Source: Nitrosarchaeum sp. (GTDB taxonomy: Archaea; Thermoproteota; Nitrososphaeria; Nitrososphaerales; Nitrosopumilaceae). From it: a DNA stretch of 64,000 bases. Under the pieces are notes generated by a model. It ran no database searches. It was given only the letters and a program-made list of their open reading frames with translations, and had not been told where the DNA came from. Both the position numbers and the translations under genes were made by a program. Positions 45,061 through 53,761 of this stretch are shown one piece after another; the first letter of the stretch is position 1; every line of letters begins with the position of its first letter. The stretch is from NCBI RefSeq assembly GCF_035968265.1, contig NZ_JAVYIM010000002.1, positions 124,001-188,000 of the forward strand, read 5' to 3'.

Positions 45061-45901
45061 ATGTTGTAAATTTTATAAGATTATCTAAGTTTATTTTTGC
45101 ATTATTGTCTGCAATTTTTCTTAAGCTGGTTCTAGATTTATCTGAAAATTCTTTTAAAAGATCCTCCATTTTGTTGAATACGTCTCTAGGATCAGAACTT
45201 TTCTTGATCAATAAATTAAATAATTTATCTTCATTCTTCCAGTCTAACAAATCATCTCTTATTTGATATGCAATTCCTATGTTTTTACCATATTCTGTAA
45301 GTGCTTCTATCTCTTCTTCGCTACCGTTTGCAATTATTGCACCTATTCTTGCAGCAACTTCAAATGCAGTAGCAGTTTTGTATTCAATCACTTTAAGGTA
45401 ATCATCAAAAGTAACATCTTCGCTAGTTTCTAATCTGCTTTCTATCATTTCACCTTCACTCATCAACATAGCTGTTGTTGCTAAATCCTTTGTAATTCTT
45501 GCATTGTTTAATCTTGAAGAAATGGCAAGAATTAATCCTAAAACAAAATCTCCAGTTAATACACTTGTATTGTATCCATATTTTATATGAAATGGCTCTT
45601 TTAGTCTTCTCATAGTTTCATTATCGATAATATCGTCATGTATGATTGATTCCATATGCAAAAATTCTACTGCACATGCTGCTGCCAAAGTATTATCATC
45701 AATTTTTCCTACACTCTCAGCTGCTAAAGATAAGATAATTGGTCTAATCCGTTTTCCACCTTCTAATGAATATTTTAATGGTTCAATAAATTCAGATTCA
45801 GAATACAGTGATAGTTCTCTATCTAATGCGTGGTTAATTTTGTCGATATACTTACCATATGTTTCAAGTAATGGATTTATCTCAATATTTTTCCTGTCCA
45901 A
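45050..45901 (-). CDS. Geranylgeranyl/polyprenyl diphosphate synthase
   Basis: Trans-prenyltransferase of 283 residues that makes isoprenoid chains for ether lipids or quinones. The first aspartate-rich motif is HDDIIDNETMRR (about residues 84-95) and the second QIRDDLLDW (about 213-221); the second is DDxxD. Length is short but within the family. Chain length cannot be read with confidence. Confidence 0.9.
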   Translation of the reverse strand: MDRKNIEINPLLETYGKYIDKINHALDRELSLYSESEFIEPLKYSLEGGKRIRPIILSLAAESVGKIDDNTLAAACAVEFLHMESIIHDDIIDNETMRRLKEPFHIKYGYNTSVLTGDFVLGLILAISSRLNNARITKDLATTAMLMSEGEMIESRLETSEDVTFDDYLKVIEYKTATAFEVAARIGAIIANGSEEEIEALTEYGKNIGIAYQIRDDLLDWKNEDKLFNLLIKKSSDPRDVFNKMEDLLKEFSDKSRTSLRKIADNNAKINLDNLIKFTTFKA

Positions 45902-45948
45902 GATATTGATCTATTCAAAAAACTTTCTCATTAGTAATTAAATCTTGG

Positions 45949-46039
45949 TGCTCCAGCCGGGATTTTCATCGTTAGATTTTGAACCCGGGATCACTGCCTT
46001 GAAAGGGCAGTATGCTTGACCGGTCTACACCACTGGAAC
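45949..46039 (-). tRNA. tRNA-Glu (anticodon TTC) with T-loop intron
   Basis: A 91-nt minus-strand gene, 76 nt after splicing. Acceptor GTTCCAG/CTGGAGC has one T-G pair, discriminator A, and CCA is encoded (complement of 45946-45948). Anticodon stem CTGCC/GGCAG encloses CTTTCAA, giving TTC. The T-stem CCGGG/CCCGG encloses 22 instead of 7 nt; removal of 15 nt restores TTCAAAT. Confidence 0.95.
45963..45977 (-). other. 15-nt tRNA-Glu intron between T-loop positions 59 and 60
   Basis: The intron (ATCTAACGATGAAAA on the minus strand) is predicted from a full bulge-helix-bulge: exon helix CCGGG/CCCGG, 3-nt bulge AAT, four-pair central helix TTCA/TGAA, 3-nt bulge AAA, then TC/GA closing a TAAC loop. 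Cutting after the second base of each bulge removes exactly 15 nt and leaves a canonical T-loop. Confidence 0.85.
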
Positions 46040-46119
46040 CCACAAAAATTGGGTAATTTGTCCATAAAATCTTTTGTAAACCGCAAAGATTTTTTTATTA
46101 GCACATTACGAGATGTGAT

Positions 46120-46761
46120 ATGAATCTAATAAAACGAATTGATGAAATGATTGAAGAAAGAAGTTTGTTAAAACACCCGTTCTATCAAATGTGGTCTGAT
46201 GGAAAATTATCTCTTGACTCTTTAGCTGGATACTCTAAAGAATATTTTCAACTTGTAAAGGCAGTTCCATCGTTTATGACTCCAATTATAGAAAAAGCTC
46301 CAAATTCCGTAATCAAGGAACTAGTTGAAAATCAACTCGAAGAATCTTCTCATATTAAATCATGGATTAAATTTGCAGGCGAATTAGGAATTTCTGAATC
46401 TGAATTAACTCATTACAATGGATTAGAAAAGACCAGAAAAGCTGTTTCAGAATTATCTGAATTAATGATTACTTATGATGGTGGAGCATGCGCAATGTAT
46501 GCTTTTGAAAAAGAAATTCCAAAAATAAGCCAAACAAAACTTGATGGCTTGGTAGAATTTTATGGAATATCAAACAATGAGGCTACAGAATACTTTAAAC
46601 TTCATACCGAAGCTGACATTCGTCATACTGCCTCTTGGAGAAATATCCTTGAAAAAACATCATCTGATTCAAACAACTTGATACAAATTGCAGACAAGTC
46701 TATTTCTGCACAAAATTTGTTACTTGATAGTTGTTATGAATCTTATTGTTTAAGCTCATAA
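46120..46761 (+). CDS. CADD/TenA-like haem-oxygenase-fold protein
   Basis: A 213-residue all-helical protein of the TenA/PqqC/CADD superfamily. Candidate metal-binding residues are in NQLEESSHIKSW and FKLHTEADIRHTASW, the E/H pattern of diiron members such as CADD, which makes p-aminobenzoate in Chlamydia. A TenA thiaminase is less likely because the usual cysteine site is not evident. Function is therefore a metal-dependent oxidase by inference. It stands between tRNA-Glu and tRNA-Met. Confidence 0.75.
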   Translation: MNLIKRIDEMIEERSLLKHPFYQMWSDGKLSLDSLAGYSKEYFQLVKAVPSFMTPIIEKAPNSVIKELVENQLEESSHIKSWIKFAGELGISESELTHYNGLEKTRKAVSELSELMITYDGGACAMYAFEKEIPKISQTKLDGLVEFYGISNNEATEYFKLHTEADIRHTASWRNILEKTSSDSNNLIQIADKSISAQNLLLDSCYESYCLSS

Positions 46762-46794
46762 CATTTTATACTGAAGATAAAATTCATCTGCTTA

Positions 46795-46868
46795 GGGCCC
46801 ATAACTCAGCTTGGTAGAGTACCCGGCTCATAACCGGGGAGTCAAGGGATCGAAGCCCTTTGGGCCCA
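46795..46868 (+). tRNA. tRNA-Met (anticodon CAT), elongator type
   Basis: A 74-nt cloverleaf. Acceptor GGGCCCA/TGGGCCC is perfect; anticodon stem CCCGG/CCGGG encloses CTCATAA. The stem lacks the three G-C pairs of initiators (29-31 are CGG). The T-loop is ATCGAAG, with A at position 54 instead of T. A tRNA-Ile read through a modified CAT cannot be fully excluded. Confidence 0.88.
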
Positions 46869-46912
46869 TATTATTTCCATTAGTTTTAAAATGACCACAG
46901 ACAAAATTTACT

Positions 46913-46975
46913 GGCTGCAATGAAGAATCAGAGTTATATCTGAAAGATGATTGAAAGGCATTTGTCTGAGCCGCC
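46913..46975 (+). ncRNA. Candidate box C/D guide sRNA
   Basis: Box C ATGAAGA (46920-46926), D' CTGA (46940-46943), C' ATGATTG (46947-46953) and D CTGA (46966-46969) are spaced 13, 3 and 12 nt apart, the compact archaeal layout. GGCT/AGCC at the ends form a terminal stem. A TATA-like TTTAAAAT starts at about 46885, 28 bases before the predicted 5' end. The C boxes each deviate from RTGATGA (one and two positions). Confidence 0.65.
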
Positions 46976-46980
46976 AAAAA

Positions 46981-47586
46981 TTACCCATCAATCTGTTTTC
47001 TTACTTTTTCTAAAATATCATCTTCTATGAATTTTTGTTCGTGTAATGCCTGTGTAATTTGCATTACATTAGTAAGAGAATGCAATTTAACTCCTAATTC
47101 TTTGAGTGCTTCTTCTGCACCTTCCATTCTATTTACGATTACATATGCATCTTCTATTGTTATGTTGGCATCCTTCAATAATTTTATAGCATTCACAACA
47201 GAACCCCCTGTAGTTGCAACATCATCTATCATTACAACTCTCATTCCTTTGTGAATTTGTCCTTCAACTGACTTTGTAGTACCATAATCTTTTGGTTTGC
47301 TTCTTACATAGATTAACGGTTTGACTATTTCAATCGCTAATGCTGATGCAATAATTAAACCTCCTGTAGGAACTGATACTAAAGAATCAAAACTATCTAA
47401 TCCTATGTCTTCTGCAATGTTGTTTTGTAGATTTTTTACCATAGTTCTAAATTGATGAGGATAGCTAGGAATTAGCCTTAAATCTACATAGTATGAACTC
47501 TTTTTACCACTTGCAAGTGTAAAATCTCCAAATTTTATGATTTCTTTTTGCATCAAAAAGGTTGAAAATTCTTTTATGAATTCCAT
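46981..47586 (-). CDS. pyrE: Orotate phosphoribosyltransferase
   Basis: Makes orotidine monophosphate from orotate and PRPP in pyrimidine synthesis. The 201-residue protein has the PRPP motif VVMIDDVATTGGSV (about residues 114-127), the flexible catalytic loop with RSKPKDYGTTKSVEG, and LASGKKSSYYVDLR near the start. Length is normal. It is divergent from the LarA-like gene with only 50 bases between starts. Confidence 0.95.
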   Translation of the reverse strand: MEFIKEFSTFLMQKEIIKFGDFTLASGKKSSYYVDLRLIPSYPHQFRTMVKNLQNNIAEDIGLDSFDSLVSVPTGGLIIASALAIEIVKPLIYVRSKPKDYGTTKSVEGQIHKGMRVVMIDDVATTGGSVVNAIKLLKDANITIEDAYVIVNRMEGAEEALKELGVKLHSLTNVMQITQALHEQKFIEDDILEKVRKQIDG

Positions 47587-47606
47587 GTCTAAATTAATTA
47601 CAATGG

Positions 47607-47615
47607 ATTTATTTT
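47607..47615. promoter_or_regulatory. Shared AT box between pyrE and the LarA-like gene
   Basis: ATTTATTTT is centred about 25 bases from both divergent start codons (47586 and 47637). No other TATA candidate is seen at the right distance for either gene, so it may act in both directions. Confidence 0.4.
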
Positions 47616-47636
47616 GGTTTGTATTGTGTAATAATC

Positions 47637-48719
47637 ATGCCTGAAATTTGGTTAAACTATGGTATTACTGATATTGTTCTTGATATTCGAGCAGAGAATT
47701 TAGAGCAAAAAATTGACTCTGATGGTAAAGTCTTAGATGATGCAGCGATCAATGAAAAACTCACCACAATTGATTTAACAAAACCTATGGAACTTGTGGT
47801 ATTACATAATTCTAAATCTGTTCAAAAAATTATCTCATCATTATTTACAATCTGTGAGCAAAAATCATTACCTTTTCCTAAAATTTTAGCTGAGAAAAAA
47901 ATAATGAATCTGGTAAAATCAGGCTTACCTGAAGGAAGTTCAATTAATGAATTTGATGACGCAGATCTTTCTAATTCTAACCTTGTTTTCATTGGTGAAA
48001 TAGAGTTTGATGGATTATTTGGATATGAAACTATTTGTTCCAGATTAATCAAAAAATTTGGTCAGGAATCAATGCTTTCTGCATATGCAAAAAGAAAAAA
48101 TAATGTTCCATCTCCAGGACAATTAACCGAAAGTTTTGATGAAGCAAAAAAATTTGCCGATAATTTTGAAATCAAAGCAATTGAAATTGTTGCAAATTCC
48201 CAAGGTATTGTTGATTTTTCAATAGGACATCCATCTGAAACTATCTCATCTACAAAAACCCTCGAATCGTTTGCAATCAAAGATATTGGTCATCACAAAT
48301 CAATGATAATTAGCACTGGTAAAGATTCTAGTAATGATAATCTTGGAAAATCTCTTTCATCTCTTTGGAATTGTGCTAGTGCTGTACAAAATGGAGGTCT
48401 GGCAATCTTAGTGGCAGAATGCAAATCTGGTTTAGGCTCTGATGCACTACAACAATACATTGAGGGTAGATTAACTATTGAACAACTTAGAAATCCAACT
48501 AAATACATTTCTGGAATGGAAGATTTATTATTTTTATCTGAAATTCAAAAAAACTTTCAGATTGGTTTGGTTTCAATTCTACCTGATTACTATGTTAAAA
48601 AATTAAACATGGTTTCGTTATCTGGAATTAAGCCCTCATTAGATTATATTCTGAAAACACAAGGTAATAGACAAAAAGTTGCAGTTGTAATGGATGGAGC
48701 TAGAGTTTTACTAAGATAA
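47637..48719 (+). CDS. LarA-like (DUF2088-related) protein
   Basis: A 360-residue protein. The N-terminal YGITDIVLDIRAENL and C-terminal SAVQNGGLAILVAECKSGLGSDALQQYI segments resemble nickel lactate racemase-type proteins, but the histidines that hold the nickel pincer are not obvious, so a related non-racemase function is likely. The frame can start at TTG 47619; ATG 47637 fits the AT box about 29 bases upstream. The 3' end overlaps the convergent M50 protease gene by nine bases. Confidence 0.55.
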   Translation: MPEIWLNYGITDIVLDIRAENLEQKIDSDGKVLDDAAINEKLTTIDLTKPMELVVLHNSKSVQKIISSLFTICEQKSLPFPKILAEKKIMNLVKSGLPEGSSINEFDDADLSNSNLVFIGEIEFDGLFGYETICSRLIKKFGQESMLSAYAKRKNNVPSPGQLTESFDEAKKFADNFEIKAIEIVANSQGIVDFSIGHPSETISSTKTLESFAIKDIGHHKSMIISTGKDSSNDNLGKSLSSLWNCASAVQNGGLAILVAECKSGLGSDALQQYIEGRLTIEQLRNPTKYISGMEDLLFLSEIQKNFQIGLVSILPDYYVKKLNMVSLSGIKPSLDYILKTQGNRQKVAVVMDGARVLLR

Positions 48720-49817
48720 GAAATTAAACATAAAATTTGAAGGTATAGGAGCGCACAAAATAGCTAATCCTATGATTCCAATGTATGCTATTTTTCTGTT
48801 TTTTGATAATGGCGAGATATCATCAAGTGGTGTTGCACTAGGGTTTCTTGAACTTAAAACAAGAATTAGCATCGCCATTAGCCAATAATTTAATAAAACA
48901 AGAATTGCCATACTTCCAAACGTTGCATATCTGTGAAGTTTAGATCCAAGTAATGTTCTTGCCATATGTCCTCCATCTAACTGCCATGCTGGTAATAAAT
49001 TCAAAAATGTAATTAAAAATCCAATCCAAGCTGCAAACAACACTGGCGTCATTATTACTTCATGACCAGATCCACCTTTTCCAAATAATGCTAAACTTGC
49101 AGTCATCAATAATGGTTCACCTTGATTCCATTCAATTAATCTAGACTCTGCAAAAAGTCCTTGAGCAACATCTTCTTGTAATATAGGTGCCGTGTATGCT
49201 CCATACATTGAAACTATTATTGCAATTATTAATCCTGCAATTGGTCCTGCAATAGCTACATCAAATAAAATTTCACGATTAATTGTTAATCCACGTGATT
49301 GAATAAATGCACCAAAAGTAGGAATGCCCATAATTGGAATTCCTGGTATGAAAAATGGCCATGTTGTTTTTAATCTATGAATTTTAGCTGCAACTATGTG
49401 GCCTAATTCATGAACTCCTAAAATTCCTAAAAGTGACAGCGTATAGATTCCTGCCATCTCTAATGGATCTCCTATATTGATAATGGAGTTAGTTCCAGCA
49501 GTACGATAAAACCCATCAATCATTACAAAAGTAATAACAATTGCAAACAAAATTCGTGGAGTCCAAGAAGTGCTTACCCACTTTCTTTGTTTTTTTGGAG
49601 TAAATTTTTGAATTATTAGATATTTACCATCATCCATTTGTTCCAGTTTACAGACATAACTCATATTTTCTAATTTTCTCGCCAAATCCTCAAATTTTGA
49701 TTTAAAATTATTATCGCTAATCCTAAATTCCAATGCATACATTCCTTTGTTGAACTGATCTACTTCAAATAATGAATTAACTAGTGAAATCACATCATCT
49801 TGAGAAGGTTCACTCAT
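48711..49817 (-). CDS. Site-2-protease-type membrane metalloprotease (M50)
   Basis: Intramembrane zinc protease of 368 residues. An N-terminal soluble part of about 95 residues is followed by hydrophobic segments; the zinc site is GVHELGHIVAAKIH (HExxH) with the third ligand in LLPAWQLDGGHM. Such enzymes cut membrane-bound regulators. It has six or seven hydrophobic segments. It is divergent from the acetyltransferase at 49893. Confidence 0.9.
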   Translation of the reverse strand: MSEPSQDDVISLVNSLFEVDQFNKGMYALEFRISDNNFKSKFEDLARKLENMSYVCKLEQMDDGKYLIIQKFTPKKQRKWVSTSWTPRILFAIVITFVMIDGFYRTAGTNSIINIGDPLEMAGIYTLSLLGILGVHELGHIVAAKIHRLKTTWPFFIPGIPIMGIPTFGAFIQSRGLTINREILFDVAIAGPIAGLIIAIIVSMYGAYTAPILQEDVAQGLFAESRLIEWNQGEPLLMTASLALFGKGGSGHEVIMTPVLFAAWIGFLITFLNLLPAWQLDGGHMARTLLGSKLHRYATFGSMAILVLLNYWLMAMLILVLSSRNPSATPLDDISPLSKNRKIAYIGIIGLAILCAPIPSNFMFNFLS

Positions 49818-49892
49818 TCTCTTTACGGCTATTTCTTTCCATTAAATGGTTTTGTGGTTTAAAATTAAATATTGATAATAAATTATACTAGT

Positions 49893-50390
49893 ATGCAAGT
49901 AATTCTCAGGCAATTGGGCGATTGTAACATCCGGAGAGCAGATCCCAGCGATCTTATTCCAGTCATGGAAATAAATCTGAAGACCCTTCCTGAACACTAT
50001 TCTGATTATTTCTATGAAAGCTTGTTAGCTGAAATACCTGAGGCATTTATTGTTGCAGAAATTGGAGGAAAACATGTTGGTTACATAATGTGTAAAACTG
50101 AATATGGATTTTCAAATTTTAAAAAATTAGGATTTGTAAAAAAAGGTCATATGGTATCAGTTGCAGTTCTTGATGAATATAGAAAAAAAGGAATAGGAAA
50201 AGCATTAGTTGAAGAATCTATACATGGTGTTAAACTCAAAAAATGTGATGAGTTCTATCTTGAAGTAAGATGCAGTAATAATGATGCTGTTAGATTATAT
50301 GAAAAATTAGGATTTATTATTAGACAAAAACTTAATGCATATTATCGTGACGGTGAAGATGCTTATCTAATGGCAATTGAATTAGATTAG
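49893..50390 (+). CDS. rimI: GNAT N-acetyltransferase (RimI/Ard1-like)
   Basis: A 165-residue acetyl-CoA-dependent acetyltransferase. The acetyl-CoA loop reads VAVLDEYRKKGIGKALVEESI, and the C-terminal VRCSNNDAVRLYEKLGFIIRQKLNAYYRDGEDAYLM is characteristic of N-alpha-acetyltransferases of the Ard1/RimI type, which modify protein N-termini. An upstream ATG at 49872 overlaps the TATA (TTAAATAT, 49865-49872); 49893 is 28 bases from it. Confidence 0.9.
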   Translation: MQVILRQLGDCNIRRADPSDLIPVMEINLKTLPEHYSDYFYESLLAEIPEAFIVAEIGGKHVGYIMCKTEYGFSNFKKLGFVKKGHMVSVAVLDEYRKKGIGKALVEESIHGVKLKKCDEFYLEVRCSNNDAVRLYEKLGFIIRQKLNAYYRDGEDAYLMAIELD

Positions 50391-50428
50391 TTCAAACCAA
50401 TAAATAACTCACAACAAACTTCAACTTA

Positions 50429-50647
50429 ATGGATAAGCGTAAAGGCATGGGTATCACAATTTTTGTATTGTGTATTACGGCATTTTTTCTTTATGCATAT
50501 TTGCTTATGCTATCTGAATGGAGTCCAATTGTTTTACAACTATCAATTTTGATGATTGCAGGTGGAATTCTTGGTGTTGTGGCATGGATTGGCTATGTTA
50601 TGGCAACAACTAAACCATCATCTGCATCAATCTCATCAGATGATTAA
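50429..50647 (+). CDS. Small membrane protein, two transmembrane segments
   Basis: A 72-residue protein, MDKRKGMGITIFVLCITAFF..., with two hydrophobic helices (about 8-28 and 33-57) and a Ser-rich hydrophilic tail ending SSDD. An AATAAATA box lies about 30 bases upstream of the ATG. Not recognised. It is convergent with the Trm5-like gene, ending on the base before that gene's stop. Confidence 0.7.
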   Translation: MDKRKGMGITIFVLCITAFFLYAYLLMLSEWSPIVLQLSILMIAGGILGVVAWIGYVMATTKPSSASISSDD

Positions 50648-51484
50648 TTACTTTGAAATTTTTACATCTACAACAGTTTGATAATATCTTGGACCAACAG
50701 CTCTTACAATTTTTGATCCCAAAATTTCTGATTTGACAGGTGAGATCTGCAAATAATGTTCTTCAGAAAGTTTTCCTGCATCTGATTTTTTATCTGCATG
50801 AATATGTGAATAATAGTGAATAATTCCTCCATTTTTAGTTGCATTAATGGCAGATTCTAAAAACTCATCTGATCTTTCAGGTAGCAGCATTAAAGTTCTA
50901 TCCGATTTATTCTGTAATTGTTCTTGAATTATTTGTAATGCATCTCCATTAATTGAGACTATATTTCCTACAAGTTTATTTGATTTGATATTTTTTTCAC
51001 ATAGTTTTGCTGCAATTGGATTAATGTCTATGCTATACACTGTACATTTCTTTTTTTTTGCAATCATGACTGAGAACATGCCTACCCCTGCAAACATATT
51101 GACTACCGTTTCTCCATTCTGAACTAAATTGGATATTCTTTCCCGTTCTGTAGATAATCTAGGAGAAAAGAATGCATTTTCAACATCTACTGTAAATTTA
51201 CAGCCAAATTCCTTGTATTCTGTTTCTGTTTTGTTATCACCTGCTAAAATTTCTAAATTTCTTGTGCGAAAATCTCCTTCTACGGCAGATGCTTGATAAA
51301 AAACACTTTTTGCAATTTTTACTTGTTTTAACAGAGTCTCACCAATTACTTTTTTCTTTGAAAGTAATGAATCTGGAATCCTTACTATAATTATATCACC
51401 GATCTGATCAAAAGATGAGATAAGTTCTTGACTTTCTTGCTCGCTGAGTATGCTTTCCAATGCCTTTTTTAGCATTCGAGTCAT
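50648..51484 (-). CDS. Trm5/TYW2-like tRNA methyltransferase
   Basis: SAM-dependent methyltransferase of 278 residues, probably modifying G37 of tRNAs. The core has FFSPRLSTERERIS, the SAM-binding VVNMFAGVGMFSVMIA, DINPIAAKLCEKN, and the GGIIHYY motif typical of Trm5. The catalytic NLP segment reads LLPERS here, so Trm5 against TYW2-type activity is not settled. Its start overlaps the abce1 stop by four bases, so the two are coupled. Confidence 0.85.
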   Translation of the reverse strand: MTRMLKKALESILSEQESQELISSFDQIGDIIIVRIPDSLLSKKKVIGETLLKQVKIAKSVFYQASAVEGDFRTRNLEILAGDNKTETEYKEFGCKFTVDVENAFFSPRLSTERERISNLVQNGETVVNMFAGVGMFSVMIAKKKKCTVYSIDINPIAAKLCEKNIKSNKLVGNIVSINGDALQIIQEQLQNKSDRTLMLLPERSDEFLESAINATKNGGIIHYYSHIHADKKSDAGKLSEEHYLQISPVKSEILGSKIVRAVGPRYYQTVVDVKISK

Positions 51485-53268
51485 CCTTTGTAATAGTAAT
51501 TTCCAGAATCTTTTTGGTTTTTATCTAGCCTACTTTCTAATTTGTTAACTCGTGGTCTCAAACTTTTCTCATCTCTTCGGAATGACATGTCTAATGATTT
51601 TAGAAATCTATTCATTGCATCTGCTTTTGGCATTGGAGGTGTTGCATGTCCAGATACTCCTGATACACCTTCAAAAATTATCATAGAGTCAGAAATTAAA
51701 TCCATTAATTGTATGTCATGATCTATTACAATTGCTGTTTTACCAAATGATCGAACAAATTTTTGTAAAAACTTTGCGATAGTTATTCTATCTTCTACAT
51801 CTAAAAATGCAGATGGTTCATCTAATGCATAAAGATCTACTTTTTGTAAAAGACATGCTGCAACTGAAATTTTTTGTAACTCTCCCCCTGACAAATTCTT
51901 TACAGATTTATTGTAGAGTTTTTTAATTTTTAATGGTTCAAGTATTTGTTCTTCTTCTTGACTTCCTTCAATTTGACTTCCATTGGCTTTGTCTAACAAT
52001 GCTATGACTTCTACATCGATATCATTTTGAAGATATTGTGGTTTATACGCAATTTTTATTTTTTTATCTATCTCACCAGAATCTGGTTTTTCTACTCCAG
52101 CAATCATCTTCATCAATGTTGTTTTTCCAAGTGCATTTGCCCCCATTATTCCCAATACTTCGCCTTTTCTTACTCTTCCAGGCTCAATTGTTACTGAGAA
52201 ACTTGGATATTTTTTTTCTAGTTTTGGATATGCCATAATTTCACTTCCTTCTTGAAATTCATCTGTTGAAGTTGAAGATACATCAAAAGAAAATTTTTTG
52301 TCTCTAAATCTGACATTTTCAGTTGGCAGATAACCATCAAGAAATACATTTATTCCAATTTTAGTTGATAATACGTTAGAAACAATACCATATGCTGCAG
52401 GTTCTCCATAAAGCAATTCAATATAATCACTTAGATAATCAAGTAATGTTAAATCATGTTCTACAACCATCACACTTTTTCCAATTTTAGCTAAACTATG
52501 AATTACTCTTGCTACACTTTTTCTTTGAAATACATCATTATATGACGATGGTTCATCAAAAAAATAAAACTCGGTATCTTTTGATGCAACTGCAGCTATG
52601 GATAATCTTTGAAGTTCTCCTCCACTAAGTTCTTTCAAATTCTGATCCATAGAATTCTCTAATCCTAATTCTTTGATTAATTCTCTAGATGTTCCCCGTT
52701 CATCATATTTTTCTATTAGTTCTTTTCCAGTTCCGTCAAATGCTTGTGCAACATGATGTACTTGTTGTGGTTTAATTGATGCACGTATTTGTTTATTTTT
52801 AATTTTCTCAAAATGAGATTTCAATTCGGTTCCACTATAATATTTTAAAATCTCATCCCATTCTGGAGGATTTTCATATCTTCCCAAATTTGGTTTTAAG
52901 TTTCCAGATAGAATATTCACTACAGTGCTTTTTCCCATTCCGTTTCTGCCGAGTAATCCTACAACTTCTCCTTTTCTTGGTGTAGGTAATTTGTATAATC
53001 TAAATGAATTTGGACCATATTGATGAATTTTATCCACCGCTAATTCTGATGCTAAATTGACAATTGTAATTGCATCAAATGGGCAAACTTTTACACAAAT
53101 ACCACACCCATTACAAACCTCTTCATCTATCTGGGCTTTTTTTACCTCTTCGTTTAGAATTATACAGTCAGCTCCTGACTTGTTAACCGGGCAATATTTT
53201 ATGCATTCTAAACCGCATTTTTTTGGCTGACAAAGGTCTCTATCAAGTACTGCAACTCTATGGGTCAT
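51481..53268 (-). CDS. abce1: ABCE1/Rli1 ribosome-recycling ATPase
   Basis: A 595-residue twin-ATPase that splits ribosomes after termination. The N-terminal Fe-S domain has CQPKKCGLECIKYCPV and CNGCGICVKVCPFDAI. Walker A sites are GRNGMGKST and GANALGKTT, the ABC signatures LSGGELQRLSIA and LSGGELQKISVA, and the Walker B regions FFDEPSSYND and ALDEPSAFLD. Length and domain order are standard. Neighbouring 5S rRNA and Trm5-like genes give a translation context. Confidence 0.97.
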   Translation of the reverse strand: MTHRVAVLDRDLCQPKKCGLECIKYCPVNKSGADCIILNEEVKKAQIDEEVCNGCGICVKVCPFDAITIVNLASELAVDKIHQYGPNSFRLYKLPTPRKGEVVGLLGRNGMGKSTVVNILSGNLKPNLGRYENPPEWDEILKYYSGTELKSHFEKIKNKQIRASIKPQQVHHVAQAFDGTGKELIEKYDERGTSRELIKELGLENSMDQNLKELSGGELQRLSIAAVASKDTEFYFFDEPSSYNDVFQRKSVARVIHSLAKIGKSVMVVEHDLTLLDYLSDYIELLYGEPAAYGIVSNVLSTKIGINVFLDGYLPTENVRFRDKKFSFDVSSTSTDEFQEGSEIMAYPKLEKKYPSFSVTIEPGRVRKGEVLGIMGANALGKTTLMKMIAGVEKPDSGEIDKKIKIAYKPQYLQNDIDVEVIALLDKANGSQIEGSQEEEQILEPLKIKKLYNKSVKNLSGGELQKISVAACLLQKVDLYALDEPSAFLDVEDRITIAKFLQKFVRSFGKTAIVIDHDIQLMDLISDSMIIFEGVSGVSGHATPPMPKADAMNRFLKSLDMSFRRDEKSLRPRVNKLESRLDKNQKDSGNYYYKG

Positions 53269-53360
53269 GTCGTAATTCTATTTTGCCTTGATTTATACCT
53301 CTTTTGAACTGTCCACTGAGAGGCGTTACCTTAATAGATGAGATTCTGTCCAGATTTTTC

Positions 53361-53477
53361 AAGCCGGCCATAGCGTTAGGGTGCGACCCAATCCCATTCC
53401 GAACTTGGAAGTCAAACCTAACGTCGCTGTTGTGCTACTAAGATGCGAGAGCTCTTGGGAAGCAACAGTGCTGGCAT
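53361..53477 (+). rRNA. 5S ribosomal RNA
   Basis: About 117 nt; ends are approximate. The terminal helix GCCGGC (53363-53368) pairs with GCTGGC (53470-53475). Internal landmarks are the loop sequence CCCATTCCGAAC (conserved in 5S) and GCGAGAGCTCTTGGGAAGC. A possible TATA lies around 53328-53335. It stands apart from any 16S/23S genes in the window. Confidence 0.93.
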
Positions 53478-53524
53478 CTTCTACTTTCAATCAATCTTTT
53501 AATATGGAATTTACGATTTGTATT

Positions 53525-53662
53525 ATGATTTCAATGCCTAATTGTGTTGTTTGTGGACAATCATTTTTAGACGATATACGTTTTCTAAATCATATGATGG
53601 ATAAACACGGTTTTCGAAATCCTAACACCGATAAACCCGACAGAAATAGCCGTGGATACTAA
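53525..53662 (+). CDS. Small C2H2 zinc-finger protein
   Basis: About 45 residues, MISMPNCVVCGQSFLDDIRFLNHMMDKHGF..., with one C2H2 finger (C-x2-C-x12-H-x4-H). A TTTAATAT box at 53498 is 27 bases before the ATG at 53525; an ATG at 53534 is the alternative. The frame stays open through the 5S gene, but that part is not protein-coding. DNA or RNA binding is likely; the target is unknown. Confidence 0.7.
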   Translation: MISMPNCVVCGQSFLDDIRFLNHMMDKHGFRNPNTDKPDRNSRGY

Positions 53663-53761
53663 TTTTACATTTTTCTAAAATCTTCTAGTTATGTCTAGTC
53701 ATTTAGAAAATCTATAACAATTGTTTTAGACTTGCAGTTAAATTACTAAATTATTTTTGAA

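Noticed and set aside
46795..46868. Initiator tRNA-Met
   Set aside because: The anticodon stem lacks the three consecutive G-C pairs of initiators, although A54 in the T-loop is unusual for an elongator.
53381..53524. Protein frame extending upstream of the C2H2 finger
   Set aside because: It runs through the 5S rRNA gene; only the part after the TATA-like box near 53498 looks like a gene.
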